64,000 nt of DNA from Mycobacterium lacus (GTDB taxonomy: Bacteria; Actinomycetota; Actinomycetes; Mycobacteriales; Mycobacteriaceae): assembly GCF_010731535.1 (NCBI RefSeq), contig NZ_AP022581.1:310001-374000 (forward strand), in the 5' to 3' direction. Each line of letters opens with the position of its first letter. Within the stretch, counting starts at the first letter, position 1. The notes below the pieces were generated by a model. The model made no database searches, was not told the DNA's origin, and was given only the letters and a program-made list of their open reading frames with translations. Position numbers and translations under genes: made by a program. This document shows, one piece after another, positions 17,051 through 25,615 of this stretch.

Positions 17051-18753
17051 TGCTGTCGCGCTTCGTTCGGATCCAGCTGGCGATTTTCACGATCGTCGGG
17101 ATCATCGGCGTGATCGCGATGGTCCTCTTCTACATCCAAGCGCCGACCCTGTTGGGCATTGGTCGGATGACGGTCACGCTGGAGCTACCGGCCGCCGGCG
17201 GCCTGTACCGGTTTTCCAACGTGACCTACCGCGGCGTGCAGGTGGGCAAGGTCACGTCGGTGGGATTGACGCCGACCGGCGCCAAAGCGACGCTGTCCCT
17301 GGACACTTCGGCCAAGATTCCGGCGGACCTGAAAGCGGAGGTGCGCAGCGTTTCCGCGGTGGGCGAACAATACGTGGACCTGCGGCCCAGGATCGACTCG
17401 CCGCCCTACTTGCACGACGGCTCGGTTATCGCCATGCGCGACACCACGATCCCGGAAGCGGTCGGCCCCATGCTCGATCAGGTCAGTGCCCTCATCGATA
17501 GTATCCCCAAGACCAAACTCGGCCAATTGCTTGACGAATCCTTCCAGGGCTTCAACGGATCCGGCTACGACCTTGGATCGCTGTTCGACTCGTCGGCACG
17601 AATCTCCGGTGACGCCAACGGCGTCGCCGACCGCACCCGAACGCTCACCGAAGACACCGGGCCGCTACTGGATTCGCAAGCTCGCACCACCGATGCCATC
17701 AGAACGTGGGCACGCAGCCTCGCCGGGATTTCGGACGTGCTGGCCGAGGACGATTCACGGGTGCGCACTCTGCTTCGAAACGGACCCGAGGCTGCCAACG
17801 AGGCGTCGCGGCTGCTCAATCAGGTCAAACCGACGCTGCCGGTGCTGCTCGCCAACCTGACCACGATCGGCCAGATCGGCATCACCTACCATCCCTCGCT
17901 GGAGCAGCTGCTGGTGCTGCTGCCGCCAGCCGTCAGCGCAACCCTGCAGTCGGGCAGCCAGAACCACCCGGACGGAATGCCCGTCGGCGACTTCGCAATC
18001 ACGATCGACGATCCGCCTATCTGTACGGTCGGCTTCATGCCCCCCAACATGTGGCGATCCCCGGCCGACACCACCGTCATCGATACGCCGGATGGGCTGT
18101 ACTGCAAGCTCCCGCAGGATTCACCGCTGGCGGTACGCGGCGCTCGCAACTATCCATGCATGGGGCACCCCGGAAAGCGGGCGCCCACAGTCGAAATCTG
18201 CAACAGCGACAAGCCATACGAGCCGCTGGCGATGAGACAGCATGTGCTCGGCCCCTACCCGCTGGATCCGAACCTGCTCTCGCAGGGTGTCCCGCCCGAT
18301 GACCGGGTCACCGCCAACGACAGGATCTTCGGCCCGGTGGAGGGTACACCGCTGCCGCCTGGAGCGGTCCCGAGGGGAACACCGCCGGGGCCGCGGGGAA
18401 CGTATGGACCGCCGGGGGAGGGATATGCTGCCCCGCCGCTGCCGTCGTCGGCCACCATGTCGACACAGGCGGCTGACTTTCCGCCCATAGCGCCACTTGA
18501 CGTCCCCTTGGCGGGCGAGCTTCCGTCACCACCCGCCGCGCCCGCACCGCCCGACTCGGCCAATGGTGGACAGCCGCAGGCCGCCCCAAGCTCGTTCGGC
18601 GGCATGGCCGGTAAACCCGTGCCGTCGGTTGCGATCGCCCAATACGACCCGCACACCGGTCGGTATGTCGGTCCGGACGGGAAGTTATACGAGCAGTCGG
18701 ATCTCGTGCCGTCGACAGCGCCCAAAAAGTGGCAGGACATGCTGCCCACCTAA
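17050..18753 (+). CDS. mceF: MceF family protein, last gene of the mce operon
   Basis: 567 aa from GTG 17050. The anchor is at about 10-30 and the Mce domain includes GGLYRFSNVTYRGVQVGKV, followed by a helical region and a long Pro/Ala-rich tail from about residue 430. The extreme C-terminus IAQYDPHTGRYVGPDGKLYE is a motif typical of MceF ends. It is convergent with the secreted-protein gene at 18771, only 17 bp away. Confidence 0.92.
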   Translation: MLSRFVRIQLAIFTIVGIIGVIAMVLFYIQAPTLLGIGRMTVTLELPAAGGLYRFSNVTYRGVQVGKVTSVGLTPTGAKATLSLDTSAKIPADLKAEVRSVSAVGEQYVDLRPRIDSPPYLHDGSVIAMRDTTIPEAVGPMLDQVSALIDSIPKTKLGQLLDESFQGFNGSGYDLGSLFDSSARISGDANGVADRTRTLTEDTGPLLDSQARTTDAIRTWARSLAGISDVLAEDDSRVRTLLRNGPEAANEASRLLNQVKPTLPVLLANLTTIGQIGITYHPSLEQLLVLLPPAVSATLQSGSQNHPDGMPVGDFAITIDDPPICTVGFMPPNMWRSPADTTVIDTPDGLYCKLPQDSPLAVRGARNYPCMGHPGKRAPTVEICNSDKPYEPLAMRQHVLGPYPLDPNLLSQGVPPDDRVTANDRIFGPVEGTPLPPGAVPRGTPPGPRGTYGPPGEGYAAPPLPSSATMSTQAADFPPIAPLDVPLAGELPSPPAAPAPPDSANGGQPQAAPSSFGGMAGKPVPSVAIAQYDPHTGRYVGPDGKLYEQSDLVPSTAPKKWQDMLPT

Positions 18754-18770
18754 AGCCGTGAACGAGCCGG

Positions 18771-19298
18771 TCAGCCTATCTTGTCCAGCCGGAACGGCAG
18801 CTCGACATCAAGCCACTGGTTTTGCCCGCATGCGCCACTAGGGCCGATGGTCTTGTCCTTACCGGCCATTGTCGGTGACCCGAGTTGCGGTAGGCCCTGT
18901 GAGTTCACCCCATAAAAGTAAAAGGTCTGCTTCCCGGTGAAGGCGGTGCCGTCGGGACACCGCTCCCAGTTCGGCACGTCGCGTTTGACGTACCAAGTGC
19001 CCCCGTCATGCGTGTAGAGCGGTGCGCTCCATCCCTGATCGCTTGTCACCGTGCCGGTGCATTCCTGATACGTGGTGCACGACGAGCTGATGGTCCACGT
19101 GCTGGTTACCGTCGGCTCGGCGTGATACTGCTCGTTCGTCTTGGCCCGTTCACCGATGGAAGTGGCGCGGTACGTCCCGTTGATCGGGACGTCGTCCATG
19201 GATGCACGGGCCGACGGTGCCGACGGTGCCGCAGCCAGACCGCCGAACGCGGTGGCGGCCAATAGGATTGCGGTGGGGATTGTTCCTACTGAACGCAT
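18771..19298 (-). CDS. Small secreted protein of unknown function
   Basis: 175 aa from ATG 19298, chosen because ACGAGGAGCACCCG places a strong ribosome site 6 nt upstream; GTG 19325 would overlap the upstream stop but lacks such a site. The signal peptide ends around PSARA. The mature part is rich in Trp, Tyr and Thr, with paired Cys in SSCTTYQECTG and WERCPDG...GACGQ. It is the last gene of a three-gene unit with the Mas pair upstream. Exported proteins with this pattern are common near mycobacterial mce loci; function unknown. Confidence 0.78.
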   Translation of the reverse strand: MRSVGTIPTAILLAATAFGGLAAAPSAPSARASMDDVPINGTYRATSIGERAKTNEQYHAEPTVTSTWTISSSCTTYQECTGTVTSDQGWSAPLYTHDGGTWYVKRDVPNWERCPDGTAFTGKQTFYFYGVNSQGLPQLGSPTMAGKDKTIGPSGACGQNQWLDVELPFRLDKIG

Positions 19299-19321
19299 CG
19301 GGTGCTCCTCGTGCGATGAGA

Positions 19322-19960
19322 TCACAGCGGATCGAACTTTGCGATCAGCCAGGAACCCTTGACCTTGGTCAGCGTGACAAGGACGCTGATAGCGGTCGTC
19401 AGGGTTTCGGACTTTATCTTGCTTGCAGTGGTCTGATTGAGGAACACCAGCACAACGGCCGAATCCGGGTGTAACTCCGACGCGGCGGCCCGAACCACCT
19501 TGGCTGTCGTCGTCAGTTGCCCATCCCGTGCCGCCGGCGCCAGGCCCTGTTGGCTGAATTTGTCGTAGTAGGCCAGGAAGCCGCCGGTGAGACGCGATTT
19601 CGCGGTAGCGAAATCGTGCTCAAGGTTGTCGTAGGAGTACGACAGCAGCGCCACGGCGCCGTCGCAGGCCGCCTGGATTGCCCGGTGCGCTGCCGAGTCG
19701 TCGATCTGCCGATCCGGTCGGTACTGAGTGACGAACAAGCCGACAGCGACTCCCATCGCGGCAACGACCACGGCCGCCGCGACCATTGGTCGCCACCTGG
19801 TCAAACACCGTCGGGTCCAGCGTGCGATCGCGGCCAGTCCGCGGGTGCCCGCCGATCCCGCCGAAGCGGGCGGTATCTCCATCTCGCCGGGGGACGGAGT
19901 TTCGGTGCTGCCGATCGGGGCTTCCATGGTGTCGGCCGATGACGTGTGCTTGACAATCAT
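19322..19960 (-). CDS. Mce-associated membrane protein (Mas), downstream partner, second copy
   Basis: 212 aa. A Ser/Pro/Glu-rich cytoplasmic part (1-55), a membrane segment at about 58-78 and an extracytoplasmic domain ending KGSWLIAKFDPL. It is a clear paralogue of 4048-4680: both have HDFATAKS or [20 protein letters not shown] and the same end. It overlaps its upstream partner by 4 bp (start 19960, partner stop 19957). Probably a helper of the adjacent mce system. Confidence 0.83.
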   Translation of the reverse strand: MIVKHTSSADTMEAPIGSTETPSPGEMEIPPASAGSAGTRGLAAIARWTRRCLTRWRPMVAAAVVVAAMGVAVGLFVTQYRPDRQIDDSAAHRAIQAACDGAVALLSYSYDNLEHDFATAKSRLTGGFLAYYDKFSQQGLAPAARDGQLTTTAKVVRAAASELHPDSAVVLVFLNQTTASKIKSETLTTAISVLVTLTKVKGSWLIAKFDPL

Positions 19961-20784
19961 TGCAGGAAGTCAACTTTCGACATTTTGAGCTGGCCGCCGT
20001 CCCGCTCGATGTTGACGCTGAGCCGCCACATGGCCGGTGGTCGTTTCGTGTTATCAGGATTGGTGACATCGGATTTCGCCGCGACGAGCACGACTGCCGA
20101 GTTGTCGGTCACCGATTCGACGGCGACGGCGTCCACGGTCACTTTGCTGCTGACCCTTGAATCCTCCGCCTGCTTGGCGAGAAGGCTTGAGGTCGCTGAC
20201 AGTTGGGCCTTCAGCTGGCCCGTGGAGGCGTCGATGATGCGCTGGAAGTCCTCCCTGGCGTGGTTGGCGTCGATCGACATCAGCGTCGTGACCCCGAGAC
20301 GTGCCGCCGCAGCGTACTCCCGGGCGAGCTGTCGCTTGTGCATGACGGTGTGGTGCTGCCACACCACGTAGCCGTTCGCGGCGAGCGAGACGCAGGCGAG
20401 CACGGTCGCAGTGGTCGCGGCCACCGCCTTCCGTCCTGGGCGGCCCAGCCGGCGTAACCGCGACGGCGACTTTGTGGGGCGGCGGTCAACGCGGCCGGCG
20501 CCACTGGTTTCTGTGGTTCCGGCTGCCCGGCGCAGGCGCGCGACGCGGGCCCGGGCCGCCGCGGCGCGCGCTTCGGCCCGGGCCACTTCGTCCTCTGCGT
20601 CGGCTGCCGAAATGGGCGTCTCGTCGCCGGAACCGATCCGGGAGCGCGGCGGTGGTTGGTTGGGGCCGGGCATGTCCCCGGGGTCGGCACGATGGTCGGC
20701 AGGCGGTTCCGACGAACGCCGCCGCGACCGCCGGGTGGACCTTTCCGGTCGCTCCGGATCGTGCACGGAGAAGCAGCCTATCAC
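19957..20784 (-). CDS. Mce-associated membrane protein (Mas), upstream partner, second copy
   Basis: Up to 275 aa from GTG 20784; ATG 20673 (starting MPGPNQPPPRS) is equally plausible and would remove a low-complexity basic leader. An Ala/Arg/Glu-rich helix at about 60-90 precedes a membrane segment at about 119-141 and an extracytoplasmic domain ending LKMSKVDFLQ. Paralogue of 4677-5399. First gene of the minus-strand unit that runs to 18771; any promoter lies at 20785-20960, shared with the divergent secreted protein. Confidence 0.8.
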   Translation of the reverse strand: MIGCFSVHDPERPERSTRRSRRRSSEPPADHRADPGDMPGPNQPPPRSRIGSGDETPISAADAEDEVARAEARAAAARARVARLRRAAGTTETSGAGRVDRRPTKSPSRLRRLGRPGRKAVAATTATVLACVSLAANGYVVWQHHTVMHKRQLAREYAAAARLGVTTLMSIDANHAREDFQRIIDASTGQLKAQLSATSSLLAKQAEDSRVSSKVTVDAVAVESVTDNSAVVLVAAKSDVTNPDNTKRPPAMWRLSVNIERDGGQLKMSKVDFLQ

Positions 20785-20923
20785 TTCCGGCCAGGGCGTA
20801 CCGCGGTCATCGGAGGAGGGCTTGTGTGGCTCTTAACATGCGGAAATACCCGTGCGTCAGCCGACGCGGTGCGGCGGCATTCGGGGGCGTTCGATGGGTC
20901 GAGGGCGGTTGCGCCACGTGATC

Positions 20924-20940
20924 TTCTCCAAGAAGGAGAA
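20924..20940. promoter_or_regulatory. Inverted repeat in a divergent promoter region
   Basis: TTCTCC-AAGAA-GGAGAA is a perfect inverted repeat with 6-bp arms and a 5-bp spacer, 42 bp before GTG 20982 and between divergent genes. It could be an operator or part of a leader hairpin. It is related to, but not the same as, the GAGAAT palindrome. Confidence 0.3.
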
Positions 20941-20981
20941 TTCCCTTTTCAGTCCCTTTTCGGGTGTGGCAGAGTGAGGGG

Positions 20982-21383
20982 GTGCGATCGATCGTGGCAC
21001 TGGTTGCCGCGTTGCTCGGTGCCGGCGTGCTGGCGGCGCCGCGCGCCTCCGCCGAGCCAACGGTGTGCGACTACCCGGCCTGCACCCCTGGCATCATGCC
21101 GCACGTCGTCCTCGGCGCCCCGTGCGACAACACCACGTACTACGTTTTCGGGACCGCGGACTATTACGTCTCCTTCGCCTCACAGCCGGGACGGCTGATG
21201 TTCTGCGGCTCGCCGAGAAGATACGAGCCGCGATGGTTCCGATCACCTCCGATGGCGGGAGTCAAGGAGGAGGGCGCCGACTGCACCCGGTACCAGAACT
21301 ACGTCGCGCAAGCGCCCGATGGCCTGTTCCTGGTCTGCATTGGCCATGACGGTGTGACGACCTGGGTCCGCGCCGACACATAA
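20982..21383 (+). CDS. Small secreted protein of unknown function
   Basis: 133 aa from GTG 20982; GTG 20964 is an in-frame alternative. Signal peptide RSIVALVAALLGAGVLAAPRASA, then a mature domain of about 110 residues with several Cys (CDYPACTPG, GAPCDN, MFCGS, ADCTRY, LVCIGH), suggesting a disulfide-rich exported protein. It diverges from the second Mas unit and converges with the TetR gene at 21392 (8 bp apart). No family recognised. Confidence 0.72.
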   Translation: MRSIVALVAALLGAGVLAAPRASAEPTVCDYPACTPGIMPHVVLGAPCDNTTYYVFGTADYYVSFASQPGRLMFCGSPRRYEPRWFRSPPMAGVKEEGADCTRYQNYVAQAPDGLFLVCIGHDGVTTWVRADT

Positions 21384-21391
21384 CGCCGCGA

Positions 21392-21973
21392 TTAGTCGAC
21401 CGCATCGATCAGCCGGCGGGTGATGCGCCCCAGCTGGGCGCGCAGGGTGTCATCGTCGACGTCGGCCACCAGCGGATGCAACACTCCAACCGCGATGGCG
21501 CCCGACAGCATCGCCGCCGACACCCGCGCGTCGTCGGCGGCGTCATCGAGCAGCACACCGTACAGCCGCTGGATGAATTGCCGGAAGGGTTCGTGCTCGG
21601 CCAGCAGCCGCACGACGACGGGGTCGAACTGTAGGGTGCTCGCCGCGCCGCGACGCTCGACGGCCAGGTCGATGATGCGGTCGAGCAGCTCCTCGCGTGC
21701 CTTGCCCCGGTGGTCGTTGGCCTCGGCCGCCTCCAGAGCCTCCTCGAGCCGGCCGAGTTCGCGTTCCGTGAGCGCGATGACGATCTGCTCCTTGGTCTTG
21801 AACTGGTGGTAGACGGCCGCCTTCGTGACTCCGACGGCATCGGCGATCATCTGTAACGACGTTCCGCCGACCCCGTGCTCGGCGATCAACTTCAGCGCGG
21901 CGTCCAGGGTACGTGTCTGCGCGGCGCTGCGCGTGATGAAACGAAACCCGCTCTGGAGCCTTGGAGAAACCAC
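21392..21973 (-). CDS. TetR-family transcriptional regulator
   Basis: 193 aa from GTG 21973. The N-terminal helix-turn-helix is clear: TLDAALKLIAEHGVGGTSLQ then ADAVGVTKAAVYHQFKTKEQ. The C-terminal ligand domain is divergent, as usual. A perfect 14-bp palindrome (TAGCCGATCGGCTA) lies 11 bp before the start and is a good candidate for autoregulation. Target genes beyond itself are unknown. Confidence 0.88.
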   Translation of the reverse strand: MVSPRLQSGFRFITRSAAQTRTLDAALKLIAEHGVGGTSLQMIADAVGVTKAAVYHQFKTKEQIVIALTERELGRLEEALEAAEANDHRGKAREELLDRIIDLAVERRGAASTLQFDPVVVRLLAEHEPFRQFIQRLYGVLLDDAADDARVSAAMLSGAIAVGVLHPLVADVDDDTLRAQLGRITRRLIDAVD

Positions 21974-21983
21974 AACGGGAGCC

Positions 21984-21997
21984 TAGCCGATCGGCTA
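21984..21997. promoter_or_regulatory. Palindrome, probable TetR operator
   Basis: TAGCCGATCGGCTA is a perfect palindrome 11-24 bp upstream of the TetR start at 21973, where self-binding would block transcription. The rest of the 223-bp gap to the P450 stop shows nothing else I can identify. Confidence 0.5.
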
Positions 21998-22196
21998 CGC
22001 GCTGGTCCTATCGTGCCGACCGGTGGACGCGTGGGTGTGCGTATCGTCGCCGCCTGCCCGGGCACTTGGGGGCCGCTGATGCAGTCACGAGATCGGTGGT
22101 GCCCTGGGCTGTGGTAGTCACATCTGCCCCACGTATCCCGGGCCCGAGCGCCTCACCGCGACAACGTAAGGCACGCAAGGGATTTGTCGCTGCGAC

Positions 22197-23471
22197 CTAA
22201 CCTTTCGGCGTGAACGTGAGGCAAAGTTTGGTCAGTCCGCGCAGAATATACGTCGGTTCGTACGTGTATCGGCGATGGTCGGCCGGCCCATGTTCGTCCT
22301 CGTTGATCTTGATGTCGGCCATGCGGTCCAGGATGCGTTCAATGGAGACCCGGCCCTCCACCCGGGCGAGCGGCCCACCGGGACACGAGTGCACTCCGCG
22401 TGCGAACGCCATGTGTTCGCGGACGTTTTTTCGATCCAGCCGGAACTCGTGGGGGTCGTCGAACCGGCGCGGATCGCGGTTGGCCGCACCCGGTAACACC
22501 ATCACGACGGTGCCGGCGGGTATGTCGACGCCGCCGACCCTGGTGGCCCTGCGGGCCAGCCGCGAGTCGCTCTTGACGGGGCTGTCGATGCGCAGCGACT
22601 CCTCGATGAACCCGGGGATCAGGCTGCGGTCGTCACGTACGTGTCGCTGGATGTCGGGCCGCTCCGCCATCACCTGTAGCGCGGCACTGAGCAGCTTGGC
22701 CGTCGTTTCCTGTCCGGCCGCGAAGAGGAACGTGGCTGAACGAACGACCTCGATGACCTCGGGTGTGGATCCGTCCGGATACTTCGCGGTCGCCAGCGCG
22801 GTCAGGACGTCGTCGCGCGGTTGGCGTCGCCGGTCCTCGATATAGGAGCCGAACTTTTCGTCGAGCCACTCCAGCGGGTTGACGCCGACCGACTCATGGT
22901 CCAGCGCGCCCACGCGGCCCGGGCGGTCGGCACCCAAGACGACGCGAAACGCCTTATGGTCCTCCTCGGGGACACCGAGCAAATCGGCGATCACCAACGT
23001 TGCGAACGGCTTTGAGTATTCGCCAATGAACTCGCACTCGCCGTTGGCCAGAAACTCGTCGAGCTGGCGATCGGCCAGGCGCCACATGAACGCCTCGTTC
23101 TGTTTCAGCCGGCTTGGGGTCAGCAGCCGGCTCAGCAGCGATCGAGCGCGGGTATGGTCCGGTGGATCCATGGTCACCATGTGCTCGAACATCGGGAAGT
23201 AACTGCGGTGCTGCTCGATCTGCGGGCCGATGTCGTCGCCGTCGGGGTGGAAGGGCAGTGGGGGAAACGGCCCGCCGAGCGCGACGATGTTCGAGAAGGT
23301 GTCCGGGTCCTTATAGACCTCGGTGGCTTCTTCGTAGCCGGTGACGGCGACGACGCCGTAGTGGGGCAGTCGAAGCACGGGGTTTTGACTGCGCAGGTAA
23401 TCGAAGTAGGGGTGCGGATCGCGAACGAGAGACGGATCGGTGAAGAAGTCGATCGTTTCAAACTCGCTCAT
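22197..23471 (-). CDS. Cytochrome P450
   Basis: 424 aa from ATG 23471 (GGGGAGG upstream); an upstream start at 23501 has no ribosome site. A complete soluble bacterial P450: I-helix AAGQETT, EESLR as the ExxR motif, and the haem loop FARGVHSCPGGPLAR with the Cys ligand. It would hydroxylate an unknown substrate using ferredoxin and a reductase encoded elsewhere. Its start is 123 bp from a divergent TetR gene, with an inverted repeat between them, so that TetR is the likely controller. CYP family not assigned. Confidence 0.92.
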   Translation of the reverse strand: MSEFETIDFFTDPSLVRDPHPYFDYLRSQNPVLRLPHYGVVAVTGYEEATEVYKDPDTFSNIVALGGPFPPLPFHPDGDDIGPQIEQHRSYFPMFEHMVTMDPPDHTRARSLLSRLLTPSRLKQNEAFMWRLADRQLDEFLANGECEFIGEYSKPFATLVIADLLGVPEEDHKAFRVVLGADRPGRVGALDHESVGVNPLEWLDEKFGSYIEDRRRQPRDDVLTALATAKYPDGSTPEVIEVVRSATFLFAAGQETTAKLLSAALQVMAERPDIQRHVRDDRSLIPGFIEESLRIDSPVKSDSRLARRATRVGGVDIPAGTVVMVLPGAANRDPRRFDDPHEFRLDRKNVREHMAFARGVHSCPGGPLARVEGRVSIERILDRMADIKINEDEHGPADHRRYTYEPTYILRGLTKLCLTFTPKG

Positions 23472-23492
23472 GTCGTGCGCGCCTCCCCAACT

Positions 23493-23510
23493 GCTGAGCA
23501 CCTGCTTAGC
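23493..23510. promoter_or_regulatory. Imperfect inverted repeat between P450 and TetR
   Basis: GCTGAGC-ACCT-GCTTAGC has 7-bp arms with one mismatch, 22 bp upstream of the P450 start and 84 bp from the divergent TetR start at 23595. It is a candidate operator for that TetR. Confidence 0.42.
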
Positions 23511-23594
23511 ATGGCGGTGATGCCAGGGTCAAGGTCACCTACGCCCGGCAGCACGGAGGTCGGGTTTGCGGTCGGGCAGGTACGGTGTCAAGGC

Positions 23595-24296
23595 ATGAGA
23601 TCGGCCCGCAGGATTGGGGCGCCGGACGCGAAGAACCGCGGCCTGCTGCTCGACGCGGCCGAGCGGTTGATGGTCGAGGAGGGCTACGCCGCGGTCACGT
23701 CGCGCCGCCTCGCGCACAAGGCGGGGCTGAAACCTCAATTGGTGCACTATTACTTCCGCACCATGGAGGAGCTGTTCGTCGAGGTCTTCCGCCGCCGCGC
23801 CGAAGAAGGTCTCGAGGTGCAGGCGCGAGCGCTGCAATCGCCCCAACCGCTATGGGCGCTGTGGAGGTTCGGCACCGATCCGGCGTTCACCCGAATCTCG
23901 ATGGAATTCATGGCGCTCGCCAACCACCGCAAGCAGATGCGAGCCGAAATCGCTTATTACGCTGAACGTTTCCGCGAGGAACAACGAAAAGCGGTGACGG
24001 CTGCGCTGCAGCGGTATGGGGTGGACAGCCAGGATGTGCCGCCGGTGGTGTGGACGGTGATCATGACCAGCTTGTCGCGGCTACTGGTGCTCGAGCAGGC
24101 TATCGGCATGTCGGCCGGGCATGCCGAAACCTTTGAGCTGGTCGAAAGTTATCTGCGCCGCCTGGAAGGCGAGCCGCAGCCGATTGCGGACATACCGCGG
24201 TCCTGGATGGTTCACCAATGGCGCAGCGAGCAGAGCACGCCCTTGGGTCCGTCCTTGGATACGACGACGGTCCCGTCCACCGACAGGTCGCAATGA
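23595..24296 (+). CDS. TetR-family transcriptional regulator
   Basis: 233 aa from ATG 23595; the frame is open upstream but starts inside the P450 gene. The N-terminal DNA-binding region is typical: GLLLDAAERLMVEEGYAAVTS, then AHKAGLKPQLVHYYFRTMEE. The ligand domain ends near residue 200 (ESYLRRLEGE). About 30 further residues (SWMVHQWRSEQSTPLG onward) look non-conserved and are antisense to the 3' end of the exported-protein gene, an 85-bp convergent overlap. Likely regulator of the divergent P450. Confidence 0.85.
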   Translation: MRSARRIGAPDAKNRGLLLDAAERLMVEEGYAAVTSRRLAHKAGLKPQLVHYYFRTMEELFVEVFRRRAEEGLEVQARALQSPQPLWALWRFGTDPAFTRISMEFMALANHRKQMRAEIAYYAERFREEQRKAVTAALQRYGVDSQDVPPVVWTVIMTSLSRLLVLEQAIGMSAGHAETFELVESYLRRLEGEPQPIADIPRSWMVHQWRSEQSTPLGPSLDTTTVPSTDRSQ

Positions 24297-24649
24297 AACT
24301 GCGGCGTGCCGGGTTCGGTACCGCTGCTGGCCGAGACCATCGCCCACTGGTCGGGGTTCGCCAGCTCCAGTTCGAAGCTCCACGGCTTGCCCGGCGCGAT
24401 ATCGGCCTGGATGTTGGGGGTGAACGAGTAGGGGTTGTGGCTGTAGTCGGCAAAGATGGCCGGCTCGTGATCGATGTAGTAGATGTCGGCGTAGATCGGA
24501 TTCTGGGCGGTGACGGTGTACGTGACGTGATGCATGACGGGGTCGTCGGCATGTGCTTGTCCGGTGCTCGTGACTAGACCGGTCCCCCCCAGAAGCACCG
24601 CACCGAGCACGGCTGATCCCGCGCCCGACAACCTGTACGCGGTGGTCAT
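24212..24649 (-). CDS. Small exported protein, MmpS-like fold possible
   Basis: 145 aa from ATG 24649 (AAGGAG 4 nt upstream), whose ATGA overlaps the stop of the enoyl-CoA hydratase. Signal peptide of about 35 residues ending TGQAHA. The mature part reads VTYTVTAQNPIYADIYYID then CDLSVDGTVVVS, a pattern reminiscent of the extracytoplasmic domain of MmpS proteins. This assignment is tentative. Last gene of a two-gene unit; its 3' end overlaps the convergent TetR gene. Confidence 0.75.
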   Translation of the reverse strand: MTTAYRLSGAGSAVLGAVLLGGTGLVTSTGQAHADDPVMHHVTYTVTAQNPIYADIYYIDHEPAIFADYSHNPYSFTPNIQADIAPGKPWSFELELANPDQWAMVSASSGTEPGTPQFHCDLSVDGTVVVSKDGPKGVLCSLRHW

Positions 24650-25392
24650 GTCGCTCCTTCGGCTGCCGTACGTGGACTGGCGGTGCGGTTCATGACCCGC
24701 TCTGCGGCCCGCCAATGTGCGTCGGCAACCCACAGCCGTGCAAAGGATGCTATCGCCTCGTCCGGCGAAACTCCGCTGATGACGCGCTTTATCTCGGTCG
24801 CCGGGTGGTGAGCCAGCGACCGCGCGATCGATCGCCAGCCCGCGTCGAACGATGAGCGGGGCAGCACCAGATCGACCAGGCCGATCCGCTCGGCCTCGAC
24901 CGCGTCGAGCGCGGTTCCGGTGCCCGCCAGAAGCAGCGCCTTGCCCCTTCCGACGAGCGCGGCCAGTCGCTCGGTGCCGCCCCAGGCCGGCATGATCTCC
25001 AGCTCCACTTGATTGAAGGCGATCTTGATGTCGTCGGCCGCCACCCGGATGTCGGCGGCGACCGCGACTTCGGCGCCGCCGCCGAACGCGTGGCCGTTCA
25101 GCGCGGCGACCACCGGAGCCGGGAACCGGGCGAGCTGATCGCAGATCGACCGCATCCGCTTGGCCATCGCGGCGGCGTCCTCCTCCGTCCGCAGAGTGCT
25201 CAGCTCCTTGAGGTCGCCGCCCGAGACGAAGGCCCGATCGCCGGCACCCTTGATCACCAGGGTTCGCGCGCCTGATGCCGCGTCGAGCGCCTGTTCCAGC
25301 CGCCGCATGGTGTCCAGTGCGATGGCATTGCGCGCGTGGGGACGATCGATGGTTACCACGGCCAACCCGTCATCGACCTCCAGCTCCACCAT
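24646..25392 (-). CDS. Enoyl-CoA hydratase/isomerase (crotonase family)
   Basis: 248 aa. Crotonase-fold enzyme, most likely hydrating a 2-enoyl-CoA. Visible marks: VVTIDRPHARNAI near the N-terminus, the oxyanion region FVSGGDLKEL, and FGGGAEVAVAADIRVA with a Glu at the usual first acid, followed by VELEIMPAWGGTERL containing the second. It is translationally coupled to a small exported protein. Two weak GAGAAT-type sites lie 30-66 bp upstream, in a 260-bp region shared with the divergent amidohydrolase. Confidence 0.87.
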   Translation of the reverse strand: MVELEVDDGLAVVTIDRPHARNAIALDTMRRLEQALDAASGARTLVIKGAGDRAFVSGGDLKELSTLRTEEDAAAMAKRMRSICDQLARFPAPVVAALNGHAFGGGAEVAVAADIRVAADDIKIAFNQVELEIMPAWGGTERLAALVGRGKALLLAGTGTALDAVEAERIGLVDLVLPRSSFDAGWRSIARSLAHHPATEIKRVISGVSPDEAIASFARLWVADAHWRAAERVMNRTASPRTAAEGAT

Positions 25393-25421
25393 GCGTGCTT
25401 GCTCCTTGGCCGAACGCAGCC

Positions 25422-25458
25422 GATATTGGCATTCTCTTATCGGGAGAATAACATCATC
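25422..25458. promoter_or_regulatory. Two tandem degenerate GAGAAT-type sites
   Basis: GATATTGGCATTCTC (25422-25436) and GAGAATAACATCATC (25444-25458) each keep 10 of 12 half-site bases, with the intact halves facing each other. They lie 30-66 bp upstream of the hydratase start. The perfect copy for the divergent gene is 158 bp away at 25616. Confidence 0.45.
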
Positions 25459-25615
25459 GCCGCAGGTCCAGAAGTTTCGTCGCCCGGGATCGAGGTGTCC
25501 GAGTGCGGACTGCCACCGGGTAGCGGACCGACAAACCCGGTGAACCGGCCACCGCCACCGTCAAGATCGTCATGTGCTGACTGCGTCGCTACCACGTTGC
25601 GGTCGACCATCAGCG

